Part shown: in pieces, positions 8,094 to 16,076 of the stretch | Numbering within the stretch: the stretch's first letter is position 1 | How the letters are laid out: each line of letters starts with the position of its first letter | From: Frisingicoccus sp009929615 | GTDB taxonomy: Bacteria; Bacillota; Clostridia; Lachnospirales; Lachnospiraceae | NCBI GenBank assembly: GCA_028692275.1 | Contig: JAQUXR010000012.1 | Span: 1 to 64,000 of the forward strand | Length of the DNA stretch: 64,000 nucleotides | Reading direction: 5' to 3' | The notes under the pieces: model-generated | Told to the model about the DNA's origin: nothing | Database searches by the model: none | What the model saw: the letters and a program-made list of their open reading frames with translations, nothing else | Program-made: the position numbers and the translations under genes

Positions 8094-9077
8094 ATGTTAC
8101 AGGAATATATAAAATATCATAAAAAGAGTGTGGGCTTATTTTTTGCCTTCTCATTTATATTTATCATAGTTTTTGCGTTGTACAGACTTCCGGCAGCGGC
8201 TGTTCTCTATGGCATGGCTATTTGCCTTTTTGTAGGAGGGGTTGTTTGTGGCAGAGATTTAATATCCTTTCGGAAACGACATCAGGCACTTCAATACCTG
8301 GTCGAAGAGATCAAGGTGACATCCCGGCACCTGCCAAAAGTTGAAAACTTACTCGAGGCGGATTATCAGGAAGTTCTAAAGGCTCTTTACGATGAAAAGC
8401 AGCAAATAACCAATGACATGAATCACAAATATACGGATTTAGTAGAATATTATACCCTTTGGGTGCATCAGATTAAAACGCCGATTTCTGCCATGCGTCT
8501 TCAGCTTCAGGGAGAAGACTCGGATAGGAGCAGAGAACTCCTGGAAGAACTTCAACGGATTGAACAGTATGTAGAGATGGTGCTGACCTATCTGCGCCTG
8601 GATGCGGGGTCAACCGATTACGTATTGAGAGAGTATGATTTGGATGATATTATAAAGCAGGCACTAAGAAAGCATGCTTCCCAGTTTATACGAAAAAAAA
8701 TCAAGTTGGAATATACACCATTAAACTGTAAGGTTTTAAGTGATGAAAAGTGGCTTCTCTTTGTTATTGAGCAGCTTCTTTCAAATGCCTTGAAATATAC
8801 CAGAAGCGGCAGTGTATCCATTACATTGGAAGCACCCAAAACCTTATGTATTCAAGATACCGGTATCGGTGTTGCACCGGAGGATTTGCCAAGAATTTTT
8901 GAAAAAGGATTTACCGGTTATAACGGACGAAATGATAAGAAAGCCAGTGGAATAGGTCTTTATCTCTGCCGGAGGATTTGTGATAATTTGGGGCATAAGA
9001 TATATGCAGCCTCTGAAGTGGATGAAGGAACACTGATTCGGATTGACCTAAGTCGTGATGCTATGAAATTTGAATAG
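8094..9077 (+). CDS. BceS-type intramembrane-sensing histidine kinase
   Basis: This 327-residue sensor kinase has two transmembrane segments (about 13-30 and 35-53) joined by a very short loop and no extracellular sensor domain, the hallmark of BceS kinases that sense through their ABC transporter. The dimerisation helix carries H125 in WVHQIKTPISAM. The ATPase domain shows the N box FVIEQLLSNALKYT, the G1 box DTGIGV and the G2 box GIGLYL. GGGG at 8083-8086 fits the ATG at 8094 better than the one at 8088. Its partners are the preceding response regulator and the following ABC genes. Confidence 0.92.
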   Translation: MLQEYIKYHKKSVGLFFAFSFIFIIVFALYRLPAAAVLYGMAICLFVGGVVCGRDLISFRKRHQALQYLVEEIKVTSRHLPKVENLLEADYQEVLKALYDEKQQITNDMNHKYTDLVEYYTLWVHQIKTPISAMRLQLQGEDSDRSRELLEELQRIEQYVEMVLTYLRLDAGSTDYVLREYDLDDIIKQALRKHASQFIRKKIKLEYTPLNCKVLSDEKWLLFVIEQLLSNALKYTRSGSVSITLEAPKTLCIQDTGIGVAPEDLPRIFEKGFTGYNGRNDKKASGIGLYLCRRICDNLGHKIYAASEVDEGTLIRIDLSRDAMKFE

Positions 9078-9105
9078 AAATATTTCAAAACTGTAAGGTT
9101 GAGGA

Positions 9106-9147
9106 GGGGAATGTAAGCTAAAACGATGGCTGGACATTTCCCTTTTT
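9106..9147 (+). terminator. Hairpin with T-run between the two-component genes and the transporter genes
   Basis: GGGGAATGT (9106-9114) pairs with ACATTTCCC (9134-9142) with one G-U pair, and TTTTT follows. AGC and GCT inside the loop can add three pairs. It is a plausible partial terminator separating regulator from transporter expression. A weak promoter (TGGACA 9131-9136, TATATT 9155-9160, 18-base spacer) overlaps its right arm. Confidence 0.55.
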
Positions 9148-9190
9148 GCTACACTATATTCGTAAGATAAGAAAAAAGGAGGAAATCCAA

Positions 9191-9955
9191 ATGGCAATTT
9201 TGGAAGTCAATAATATTAGAAAAATTTATACAACACGTTTGGGTGCCAATAAAGTTCAGGCACTTTCGGATGTATCCTTTAGCGTGGAAAAAGGCGAATA
9301 TGTAGCAATCATGGGTGAGTCTGGATCAGGAAAAACAACGCTTTTAAATATTTTGGCAGCTTTGGATAAACCAACAGCGGGAACAATCTATCTGGATGGT
9401 AATGAACTTTCAAAAATAAAAGAGTCAAAAATTGCAGAGTTTCGCCGGGATAATCTGGGCTTCGTATTTCAGGATTTTAATTTACTGGATACATTTAATC
9501 TGAAAGACAATATAGTACTCCCACTGGTATTAGCCGGAAAACATTATAGTGAGATGAGAGAGCAATTAAAGCCAATCGTGGATAAATTGGGAATTGGTGG
9601 ACTGATGGGAAAATACCCATATGAAGTTTCCGGTGGACAGAAACAGAGAGCGGCAGTTGCGCGAGCATTGATTACAAATCCTAAATTAATTCTTGCTGAT
9701 GAACCTACCGGAGCACTGGATTCAAAATCTACGGATGAACTGTTGGGATTGTTTTCAAAAATCAATCAGGAAGGACAGACTATTCTGATGGTTACCCATT
9801 CGGTAAAGGCTGCAAGTCATGCAAATCGAATTTTATTTATTAAAGATGGTGAAGTTTTCCATCAGATATACCGTGGAAACAGCACCAATGAACAATTATA
9901 TCAGAAGATTTCTGATACATTGACAATATTGGCGACGGGTGGTGAGAGCAAATGA
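9191..9955 (+). CDS. BceA-type ABC transporter ATP-binding protein
   Basis: This 254-residue ATPase belongs to the MacB/BceA group. Walker A is GESGSGKTT (42-50), the Q-loop lies in FVFQDFNLLDTFN, the signature is VSGGQKQR and Walker B is LILADEPTGALDSKS, with the switch histidine in MVTHS. It energises the BceB permease that frees peptide antibiotics from lipid targets and signals to the kinase. The start at 9191 has GGAGG eight bases upstream. Its stop codon overlaps the start of the permease gene (ATGA), showing translational coupling. Confidence 0.95.
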   Translation: MAILEVNNIRKIYTTRLGANKVQALSDVSFSVEKGEYVAIMGESGSGKTTLLNILAALDKPTAGTIYLDGNELSKIKESKIAEFRRDNLGFVFQDFNLLDTFNLKDNIVLPLVLAGKHYSEMREQLKPIVDKLGIGGLMGKYPYEVSGGQKQRAAVARALITNPKLILADEPTGALDSKSTDELLGLFSKINQEGQTILMVTHSVKAASHANRILFIKDGEVFHQIYRGNSTNEQLYQKISDTLTILATGGESK

Positions 9956-11967
9956 GGTTAGGATTTTATCCAAAACTGGCACTCACCGGTATTACGAAAA
10001 ATAAGAAAACATATTTTCCGTATATTCTAACGAGTGTCGGTATGGTTATGATGCTTTATATTGTGTCCTTTCTGACCTATAGCGATTCTGTAAAGCTTAT
10101 GCCGGGAGGGGATACGGTTCGAGGGTTTCTTGGTTTGGGATGTACGGTCATTGGTATATTTTCAACAATACTTTTGTTCTATACCAATTCCTTTTTAATC
10201 CGCCGACGTAAAAAAGAATTTGGCCTTTACAATATTCTAGGCATGGGTAAACGAAATCTGGCAAGAGTTCTTATATGGGAAACAGTTATCATCGCAGCAA
10301 TCTCCATGGGAGCGGGTCTTGGCTGTGGTATTCTTTTTTCAAAGGCAGCAGAGCTTTTTATGGCAAATGTTTTAGATTCTACCGTTGGGTTTGCTTTTCA
10401 GATAACGGCTGATGCCATTATAATGACAGTTGGCTGGTTTTGTGTTATTTTTGTTCTTATTCTTTTGAATTCCCTTAGACAGATTCATCTGGCAAAGCCT
10501 ATCGAATTAATGCGAAGTGAAGCCGTAGGTGAAAAACCGCCGAAAGCGAATTGGATTCTGACGATATTAGGTGTTGCATTATTGGCTGGTGCTTATTATC
10601 TGGCAGTGACCATTAAAGACCCGGTATCGGCAATGTTATGGTTCTTTGCCGCAGTTATCATGGTTATCCTTGCAACGTATATGCTTTTTATTGCGGGTTC
10701 AGTTGCACTGTGCAGACTGCTGCAGAAGAATAAAGGGTATTACTATAACACAAGTCATTTCATCTCGGTGTCATCTATGGTCTATCGAATGAAGCGAAAT
10801 GGTGCAGGACTGGCTTCAATCTGTATTTTATCAACAATGGTTTTGGTTATGATTTCATCCACATCAAGTCTTTTTGTGGGAAGAGAGGATACGCTGCGAG
10901 GCCGTTATCCGAGAAATATTGTGGTAGATACGCTGGCAGAGGACGGGACAGAGACTGAAAAAATGCATCAGATTGCATTAGATGTATTGGATGAACATGA
11001 CGAGAATCCAACGGGGCTGCTTCACTACCGGTATCTGGATATGGGTGGCTATATGGATGGAAACCAGATTTATCTGGACCCGGAGGCATATGAGAGCAGT
11101 ATTGATTATTCACGGGTCAATCAATTATTTATTGTGCCTTTAGAGGACTATAATCAGGTCATGGGAACCTCGGAAACGTTGAGTGAAGGCGAGATTTTGT
11201 TATACTCGACGAAAGAAGATTTTGAATATGATACCATGACGATTGAAAATTGTGGAACATTCAAAGTAAAGCCTGCAGACAAAGGTTTTGTTCGTAATGG
11301 CGTGGATACATCCCAGATAATGAATTCTTTATTTATTATTGTACCGGATATGAAAACGGTTGAAAGGATGTATACGGAACAGGCAATGATTTATCAGGAA
11401 AATCAGTCCTATATTCATGATTATTTTGGTTTTGATTTGGAGTGCAGCGAAGAGAAGCAGGTGGAAATATATAAAGAAATTTATCATACAATCGAAGATT
11501 CAAACACAGAAGAAACAGATTTTAATGTGGAGTGCGTTGCTGCAGAACGTGCTGATTTCAATGGACTATATGGTGGATTCTTCTTCCTTGGAATTCTTTT
11601 AGGCCTTGTATTTATCTGTGGTGCCGTATTAATTATGTATTATAAGCAGATTATTGAAGGATATGAGGACCAGTCCAGGTTTGAAATTCTTCAAAAGGTT
11701 GGTATGACCAAAAAAGAAATACGAAAGAGCATTAATTCACAGATTCTGACCGTATTCTTTATGCCATTATTGACAGCAGGACTTCATACGGCATTTGCTT
11801 TTCCACTGGTATCAAAAATGATGATGCTCTTTGGGGTTTCAAATGACCGGCTGCTTTTAATGGTTACAGGTGGAAGCTTTCTGATTTTTGCAGGTTTTTA
11901 TATTCTGGTCTACTTACTTACATCGAAGGCTTATTATGGAATTGTCAGTGGGAATACTGCAGAATAA
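9952..11967 (+). CDS. BceB-type ABC transporter permease
   Basis: This 671-residue FtsX-like membrane protein has about ten predicted transmembrane segments. A large extracytoplasmic domain (roughly residues 300-535, starting after SSTSSLFVGREDTLRGRYP) lies between the seventh and eighth segments, as in BceB-family permeases, where it determines peptide-antibiotic recognition. The N-terminal part NKKTYFPYILTSVGMVMMLYIV is typical. It overlaps the ATPase gene by four bases and ends the bceRS-AB-like cassette. The actual inducer (bacitracin, lantibiotic or other) cannot be inferred. Confidence 0.94.
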   Translation: MRLGFYPKLALTGITKNKKTYFPYILTSVGMVMMLYIVSFLTYSDSVKLMPGGDTVRGFLGLGCTVIGIFSTILLFYTNSFLIRRRKKEFGLYNILGMGKRNLARVLIWETVIIAAISMGAGLGCGILFSKAAELFMANVLDSTVGFAFQITADAIIMTVGWFCVIFVLILLNSLRQIHLAKPIELMRSEAVGEKPPKANWILTILGVALLAGAYYLAVTIKDPVSAMLWFFAAVIMVILATYMLFIAGSVALCRLLQKNKGYYYNTSHFISVSSMVYRMKRNGAGLASICILSTMVLVMISSTSSLFVGREDTLRGRYPRNIVVDTLAEDGTETEKMHQIALDVLDEHDENPTGLLHYRYLDMGGYMDGNQIYLDPEAYESSIDYSRVNQLFIVPLEDYNQVMGTSETLSEGEILLYSTKEDFEYDTMTIENCGTFKVKPADKGFVRNGVDTSQIMNSLFIIVPDMKTVERMYTEQAMIYQENQSYIHDYFGFDLECSEEKQVEIYKEIYHTIEDSNTEETDFNVECVAAERADFNGLYGGFFFLGILLGLVFICGAVLIMYYKQIIEGYEDQSRFEILQKVGMTKKEIRKSINSQILTVFFMPLLTAGLHTAFAFPLVSKMMMLFGVSNDRLLLMVTGGSFLIFAGFYILVYLLTSKAYYGIVSGNTAE

Positions 11968-11997
11968 TTGACATTCAGTAAATAAATGATTTATAAT
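11968..11997 (+). promoter_or_regulatory. Promoter of the LURP-one gene
   Basis: TTGACA (11968-11973) begins right after the permease stop codon. TATAAT (11992-11997) follows after 18 bases. Confidence 0.6.
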
Positions 11998-12039
11998 AAA
12001 TTCATCTGAAAACAGTGTTTGTAAATGAGGAGGAATGTC

Positions 12040-12570
12040 ATGAATTTACACATGAAATCAAAGGTTTTTAGTCTCCATGGAAAGATGGATATTTTAGACG
12101 AAGAAGAAAATATCGTATATACCGTAGAAAGCAAGGCTATTTCTATACACAATAAGACTTATCTTCAAGATAGTCAGGGGAATGAAATTGCTTATATCTA
12201 TCGTAAACCGATTTCTCTTCATGAAACCCATTTCGTTGAGATGAATAATGGGGTGAATTTCGAACTGCGTACAGAGTGGTTTCATATTGTTAAAGATATT
12301 ATTAATATCGAAGAACTGGGCTGGTCTCTTCGCGGTGACTTTTTTCAGCATAATTATGAAATTCTGGATGAAAATGAACGTGTGATAGCGTCCACCCATA
12401 TGAAATGGTTCTCAATTCATAAAGTCTATTATATTGATATCATGGATGATTCAAAGGTAGATACGATTGTTGCGTTAGATGTGGCTCTGGAACGTATTAT
12501 GCAGGATAGAGCAGCGGCAAGTGCAAGCAGTACCGGCGGCAGTTCAGGCGGCGGTTCATCAGCAAATTAG
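12040..12570 (+). CDS. LURP-one-related/YxjI-like protein
   Basis: This 176-residue protein matches the LURP-one-related (tubby C-terminal-like) fold: repeated short beta strands with the recurring pattern 'KVFSLHGKMDILDEEENIVY', then 'KPISLHETHFVEM' and 'KWFSIHKVYYIDI'. Members such as B. subtilis YxjI have no settled function; membrane or lipid binding has been proposed for the fold. The C-terminus (about 158-176) is a Ser/Gly-rich tail ending SSGGGSSAN. The start at 12040 has GAGGAGGA at the right distance. It has its own promoter and a clear terminator, so it is monocistronic. Confidence 0.8.
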   Translation: MNLHMKSKVFSLHGKMDILDEEENIVYTVESKAISIHNKTYLQDSQGNEIAYIYRKPISLHETHFVEMNNGVNFELRTEWFHIVKDIINIEELGWSLRGDFFQHNYEILDENERVIASTHMKWFSIHKVYYIDIMDDSKVDTIVALDVALERIMQDRAAASASSTGGSSGGGSSAN

Positions 12571-12574
12571 ATAA

Positions 12575-12606
12575 AAGCGGTATAGTCCTGGGGCTATACC
12601 GTTTTT
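12575..12606 (+). terminator. Terminator after the LURP-one gene
   Basis: CGGTATAG (12578-12585) pairs with CTATACCG (12594-12601), followed by TTTTT. Confidence 0.85.
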
Positions 12607-12657
12607 CTGAATCATATCATCCATATTAAAGAGAGTCGTGAAGTGGAGGTGCAGTAT

Positions 12658-12764
12658 ATGACACTTTTAGAACATGAACAAAAGAAAAATCAATTAAGAA
12701 AATTGCTCTTGATTGTGGGATGTCCGAGAATGAAATAGAAGAAATTATAAAAGTGATAAAATGA
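12658..12764 (+). pseudogene. Possible small frameshifted gene
   Basis: An ATG at 12658 with GGAGG eight bases upstream opens a reading frame that stops after 26 codons (12736-12738). If one A is added to the A-run at 12699-12702, reading continues as IALDCGMSENEIEEIIKVIK and stops at 12762-12764, giving a 35-residue helical, charged peptide. The second frame looks more protein-like than the first tail. This may be a small gene broken by one deleted base, a sequencing error, or chance; no family is recognised. Confidence 0.3.
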
Positions 12765-12767
12765 GTC

Positions 12768-12801
12768 CATCAAGACCGTCCATTAATGGACGGTCTTGAT
12801 G
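12768..12801. repeat. 34-base perfect palindrome at the 3' end of pdaA
   Basis: The 17-base half CATCAAGACCGTCCATT (12768-12784) is followed at once by its exact reverse complement (12785-12801). The palindrome contains the pdaA stop codon and its last nine or so codons. No T-run follows on either strand, so it is not a textbook terminator, though its RNA would form a stem of about 15 pairs. Confidence 0.8.
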
Positions 12802-13615
12802 ATGTCTCAGGTAAATCCTTTAAACTTTTAAAATGATAACCCATTTCTTCCCATTTTGTCAGAAGTTCATCAAGAATCTGAGCGTTGGTGGAGGAAGTGC
12901 TGTGCAGCAGGACAATGGCACCGGGATGAATTCGTCCCAGCAGTTTTTCAAAAGCTTCTTCTTTGGATGGTTGTTTATCTTCATACCAGTCTACGTAAGC
13001 AAGGCTCCAGAAAAAAGTTTTGTAGCCTAATTCTTTGGCCATCTGCAGGTTTGATTCGCTGTATTTACCCTGGGGTGGACGATAGAATTTTTCCATAGGC
13101 TGGCCTGTGATTTTCTCATAGAGGGTTTCAACATCCTTTAGTTCCTTTGAAAAGGCATCAATAGTGGATATCTTTGACATATCCGGATGGGAATAAGTGT
13201 GATTTGCCACAATATGACCTTCCTCGGCCATCTGGATGACAAGCTCAGGGTGGGTAGTGAGAAAGTTTCCGACAACAAAAAATGTAGCAGATACATCGTG
13301 TTTTTTCAAGGCTTCCAGAATGGTGGGCATGTTATTATTTTCATAACCGGCATCAAATGTAAGGTAAATAACTTTTTCATCGGTCATTTCAGCGTAATAG
13401 GCATTGTAATTGGCGAGTTCTTCTGCAGAGACATTGGCAACCGGCGGTTGGCCTTCTTTAGGAAAACTCAATCCCCAGTTTCCATCTGCAGAGGCGGTAA
13501 TGGCAGCCGGGGAGAAATAATTTGCGACGGAAGCACCACAATGGCCGACCATATAGGCAGTGATAAAAAGAAGGCACATTTTCAGTGTGCTTATGTATCT
13601 GAATTTTTTTTTCAT
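12770..13615 (-). CDS. pdaA: PdaA-type polysaccharide deacetylase (cortex delta-lactam synthesis)
   Basis: This 281-residue exported enzyme has a hydrophobic N-terminal segment (about 11-33) and a NodB deacetylase domain. Motif 1 is LTFDAGYE (catalytic base D88), the metal histidines are in NHTYSH (H139 and H143), and RPPQGKYS, FWSLAYVDW and VLLHS complete the family motifs. The DAGYENN and 'SLAYVDWY' variants are typical of PdaA, which deacetylates N-acetylmuramic acid during spore cortex formation. The stop codon sits in a perfect palindrome, so the last residues (PSINGRS) are encoded by it. It is transcribed alone, opposite to its neighbours. Confidence 0.9.
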   Translation of the reverse strand: MKKKFRYISTLKMCLLFITAYMVGHCGASVANYFSPAAITASADGNWGLSFPKEGQPPVANVSAEELANYNAYYAEMTDEKVIYLTFDAGYENNNMPTILEALKKHDVSATFFVVGNFLTTHPELVIQMAEEGHIVANHTYSHPDMSKISTIDAFSKELKDVETLYEKITGQPMEKFYRPPQGKYSESNLQMAKELGYKTFFWSLAYVDWYEDKQPSKEEAFEKLLGRIHPGAIVLLHSTSSTNAQILDELLTKWEEMGYHFKSLKDLPETSSRPSINGRS

Positions 13616-13695
13616 AGAGGCTCCAACTTTTGTTTTTATAAATTTTATGAGTAAAATATTAAATTATTCATAGAGAATTTTCACTTTACATGAAT

Positions 13696-13724
13696 TTGAC
13701 AAAAAGGGTGTCGTGCCGTATCAT
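13696..13724 (+). promoter_or_regulatory. Promoter of the cytidylate-kinase-like gene
   Basis: Consensus TTGACA (13696-13701), a 17-base spacer and TATCAT (13719-13724) lie 38 bases before the start. This excludes the longer upstream reading from 13690. Confidence 0.75.
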
Positions 13725-13761
13725 AGAGACTATAAGGATTTTATCAAAGGGGGGCACACAT

Positions 13762-14247
13762 ATGCAATTAGTTATTACAATGAGCCGACGGTACGGTACA
13801 GGTGCCAGTGTGGTCGCAAAGGAATTATCTGAAAGACTTAATATTCCGGTATACGACAAAGTCGATGTGGAAGAAGAGATTCGTAAGAATGCTTTCGATA
13901 CAGAGGCAGAAGTTATCCGGGGGTTGGCATCAAAGCCCTGCATTATTCTTGGACGTTGTGCATCAGAGATTCTTAAAGAACAGTCCAATGTATTTAATAT
14001 TTATGTGTGTGCAGATAAAGAAGACAGGATTCAGAGGATTATGAAGTTAGAATCCCTTTCTTATGACGATGCATTAAAACGGATTACGGAAACAGATTCA
14101 GAACGGGAGAAGTATTACTATCAGCATACAGGGAGGACCTGGGGCGATGTAAGCGATTATCATATTATTCTGGATACCAGTGAACTTGGTATTGAGAATT
14201 GTGCAGATATTCTGATTCGTTATTTTGAAAAAATGCAGTATATCTAA
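13762..14247 (+). CDS. Cytidylate kinase-like family protein
   Basis: This 161-residue protein resembles the cytidylate-kinase-like family (AAK_33 type): a phosphate-binding N-terminus MSRRYGTGASVVAKELSERL with a following PVYDK, and the later segment IILGRCASEIL. Arg-rich RIQRIMKLESLS and DSEREKYYYQHTGR correspond to the lid region. It is shorter than typical members (about 200 residues), and the P-loop lacks the usual lysine, as in much of this family. True cytidylate kinase is encoded elsewhere in the window (54169), so this paralogue has another, unknown substrate. A DUF3006-like gene follows in the same unit. Confidence 0.75.
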   Translation: MQLVITMSRRYGTGASVVAKELSERLNIPVYDKVDVEEEIRKNAFDTEAEVIRGLASKPCIILGRCASEILKEQSNVFNIYVCADKEDRIQRIMKLESLSYDDALKRITETDSEREKYYYQHTGRTWGDVSDYHIILDTSELGIENCADILIRYFEKMQYI

Positions 14248-14272
14248 TTTTATACATAACAGGATGGGTAAG

Positions 14273-14482
14273 ATGATGAAGATTGTTATTGGCGAGATTA
14301 TGGAGAATGAAGTTCTGTGTGAAACAGATGAAGATTCGATGAAGCTGCCACGCAGCCTTTTTCCAAGAGGTGTGCACAGTGGAGATATTGCTGACTATGA
14401 AGATGGTGTCGTAACCATGTGGGACGAGGAACGTCAGGTGGAAGAAGAACAGCTGGCGATGTTTTTCAAAATGATGTGTTAA
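14273..14482 (+). CDS. Small DUF3006-like protein
   Basis: This 69-residue acidic protein has a beta-rich pattern (KIVIGEIMENEVLCETDED, then LPRSLFP, then GDIADYEDGVVTMWDEE) like the small DUF3006 family, in which a short ligand-binding-like barrel carries a conserved LP and GD motif. Function is unknown. Two adjacent ATG codons (14273, 14276) follow a weak AGG ribosome-binding site. It is 25 bases behind the cytidylate-kinase-like gene, and a terminator ends the unit. Confidence 0.65.
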   Translation: MMKIVIGEIMENEVLCETDEDSMKLPRSLFPRGVHSGDIADYEDGVVTMWDEERQVEEEQLAMFFKMMC

Positions 14483-14492
14483 CATGAATATA

Positions 14493-14527
14493 AAGGGGCT
14501 TTCCTTCAGGAAAGCCTCTTTTTTATA
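14493..14527 (+). terminator. Terminator after the DUF3006-like gene
   Basis: GGCTTTCC (14497-14504), loop TTCA, GGAAAGCC (14509-14516), then TCTTTTTT. It may also help stop the converging minus-strand gene. Confidence 0.85.
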
Positions 14528-14532
14528 TTGCT

Positions 14533-14985
14533 TTAGGGAGCTTCTTTTCTATTTTCCGTGGACTGGGCACGCATAAAGGTTTGGAGCATCTGGATTTGTT
14601 CCGGGGTGATATTCATATTCTTCATCCCGGTTAAATCAGCATTTTTAGTAAATTCGGCGTATTGATTATACATACGTACAGCACTCAGCATATTTAAAAA
14701 CTGGTCAATCTGCTCGGATTCAGCAGGAGCGCAGTACTTTTTAATATCCTTTAAAATTTCTTCCATCCCCGGGCGGCTGCCACTGGGAATTGAACAGATT
14801 GAGAGCTGTTCGCTGTCAAAGAGTTCCATGGTTTGTTTCAACTCAAGAATTCGGGCAAGCATGGCCACCATTTTCCCGGAGGATGGGTCCATGTAAGAAA
14901 CAGCAGCCTTGAGGACTTGGGAAGTGCCGCAGTAGGTTTCTTTGTCCAGTGCGGTCAGGGGCGGGGATTCAGATACTTTTGACAT
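14533..14985 (-). CDS. Conserved-looking protein of unknown function, 150 residues
   Basis: I do not recognise a family with certainty. The protein is soluble, mostly helical, with no signal peptide or membrane segment. A central block reads like LKAAVSYMDPSSGKMVAMLARILELKQTMELFD, followed by KDIKKYCAPAESEQIDQFLNMLSAVRMYNQYAEF and a C-terminal Met/Gln-rich helix (ITPEQIQMLQTFMRAQ). It is transcribed after the Cys/Gly-rich mini-protein gene on the same strand, 72 bases downstream with a perfect hairpin between. The ribosome-binding site is GAGGTG on the minus strand. Context hints at a shared role with the mini-protein, perhaps in the spore or cell surface, which is speculation. Confidence 0.65.
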   Translation of the reverse strand: MSKVSESPPLTALDKETYCGTSQVLKAAVSYMDPSSGKMVAMLARILELKQTMELFDSEQLSICSIPSGSRPGMEEILKDIKKYCAPAESEQIDQFLNMLSAVRMYNQYAEFTKNADLTGMKNMNITPEQIQMLQTFMRAQSTENRKEAP

Positions 14986-15010
14986 AATTCACCTCAAATT
15001 TAAAATAGGA

Positions 15011-15034
15011 GAAAGGGTGCCAGGGCACCCTTTC
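15011..15034 (-). terminator. Perfect hairpin between the Cys/Gly-rich gene and its neighbour
   Basis: GAAAGGGTGC (15011-15020), loop CAGG, GCACCCTTTC (15025-15034): ten perfect pairs. The T-run on the minus strand is weak and displaced, so termination may be partial or the hairpin may protect the upstream mRNA. Confidence 0.55.
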
Positions 15035-15057
15035 CTTGGTTAAAGAATAACGAAAGA

Positions 15058-15321
15058 TTAGCAGCAGCCGCATCCGTTGCCATTGCCGGTGAAGCAGGAT
15101 AACAGCAGAATTAATAACAGCCAGTCACAGCTTGAACCATTGGATGAAGTAAGTCCTGTACAGCCACATCCATTGCCATTGCCGTTTCCAAAGCAGCTAA
15201 GAATAAGAATAAGCCAGATTAAGGAACTGCTGTCCCCACCGCCGAAAATGGTACCAATACCTGTGTTGCATCCACAGCCACAATCATTATTGCCACAGCC
15301 AGTAGCAGCTAAATCACTCAT
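15058..15321 (-). CDS. Cys/Gly-rich mini-protein with duplicated hydrophobic units
   Basis: This 87-residue protein has 12 cysteines and many Gly and Asn residues. After MSDLAATGCGNNDCGCGC it contains two similar units, each made of a Ser-rich entry, a Trp followed by a Leu/Ile-rich stretch ending LSCF, and a tail GNGNGCGC (about residues 31-55 and 61-86). Similar Lachnospiraceae proteins are often annotated 'chorion class high-cysteine protein' by composition; no function is established to my knowledge. GGAGG lies seven bases before the start. Possible roles are a cross-linked spore or surface component, a metal-binding protein or a short membrane peptide. Confidence 0.8.
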   Translation of the reverse strand: MSDLAATGCGNNDCGCGCNTGIGTIFGGGDSSSLIWLILILSCFGNGNGNGCGCTGLTSSNGSSCDWLLLILLLSCFTGNGNGCGCC

Positions 15322-15438
15322 TTTTTGCCTCCAAATTATATATGATGATTACTTTTGATTTATATTATGTTGTTGGGCTTGTCTGGTTTACCCTTTTCGT
15401 TTAAACTTTATTAAAAAGAGATAAAAGGGGCGTTTGTT

Positions 15439-15990
15439 ATGCAGATGGTTGAAATTGTTCATCATATATTAGAAGAAATATTAAAGCCGGGAGACAGGGC
15501 AGTGGATGGAACAGCAGGAAATGGCTGGGATACGCTGAAACTGTGCCAGTTGGTTGGCGAAACAGGCAGAGTATATGGTTTCGATGTACAGGAAAGTGCT
15601 GTTTTAAAAACTGAAGAACGGCTGAAAGCTGCCGGATGTCTGAAGCAGGCAGAGCTTTTTTGCTGTTCCCACAGTGAAATTGACACAAAGGTACATGAAA
15701 AAATTAAAGCTTTTACATTGAATTTGGGATACCTTCCCGGAGGAGATAAACAGGTAGTTACTAAAAAAGATTCCACGATTAAGGCATTGGAAAAACTTTC
15801 GGAGATGTTAATGCCTGGGGGCGTGGGAACAATTTTAATTTATTATGGACATGAGGGTGGTATAGAAGAAAAAGAAGGTGTTGAAAAGTTTATGGCGGCC
15901 CTGCCGTCGGATTGGGGTCAGGTAAACCGGATGGAAACCGTTAATCGTAAAAATTGTCCGCCTATTTTATATATTTTGGAGAAAAAATAA
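15439..15990 (+). CDS. mnmM: Class I SAM methyltransferase, MnmM (YtqB) family
   Basis: This 183-residue Rossmann methyltransferase has the SAM-binding motif AVDGTAGNGWDTLKL (21-35), an acidic second strand VYGFDVQ, and the family-specific NLGYLPGGDK (about 94-103) and LIYYGHEGG. These mark the YtqB group, shown in B. subtilis to be MnmM, which methylates the wobble-uridine side chain of certain tRNAs. The C-terminus NRKNCPPILYILEKK is also characteristic. The start uses ATG at 15439 with AAGGGG upstream. It lies divergent from the Cys/Gly-rich gene and upstream of a small XRE regulator. Confidence 0.85.
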   Translation: MQMVEIVHHILEEILKPGDRAVDGTAGNGWDTLKLCQLVGETGRVYGFDVQESAVLKTEERLKAAGCLKQAELFCCSHSEIDTKVHEKIKAFTLNLGYLPGGDKQVVTKKDSTIKALEKLSEMLMPGGVGTILIYYGHEGGIEEKEGVEKFMAALPSDWGQVNRMETVNRKNCPPILYILEKK

Positions 15991-16076
15991 AAATTTTGTT
16001 TTCTGTCAGGCTTCGACAAATTTCGCAGATTCTTCATGTTATAATCGGATATATCTTAAAATAAGGAGAATGACTT

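Noticed and set aside
13616..13690. Sporulation (sigma-G or sigma-E) promoter before pdaA on the minus strand
   Set aside because: TGAATA and CATAAAAT are present but only 15 bases apart, which fits neither consensus well.
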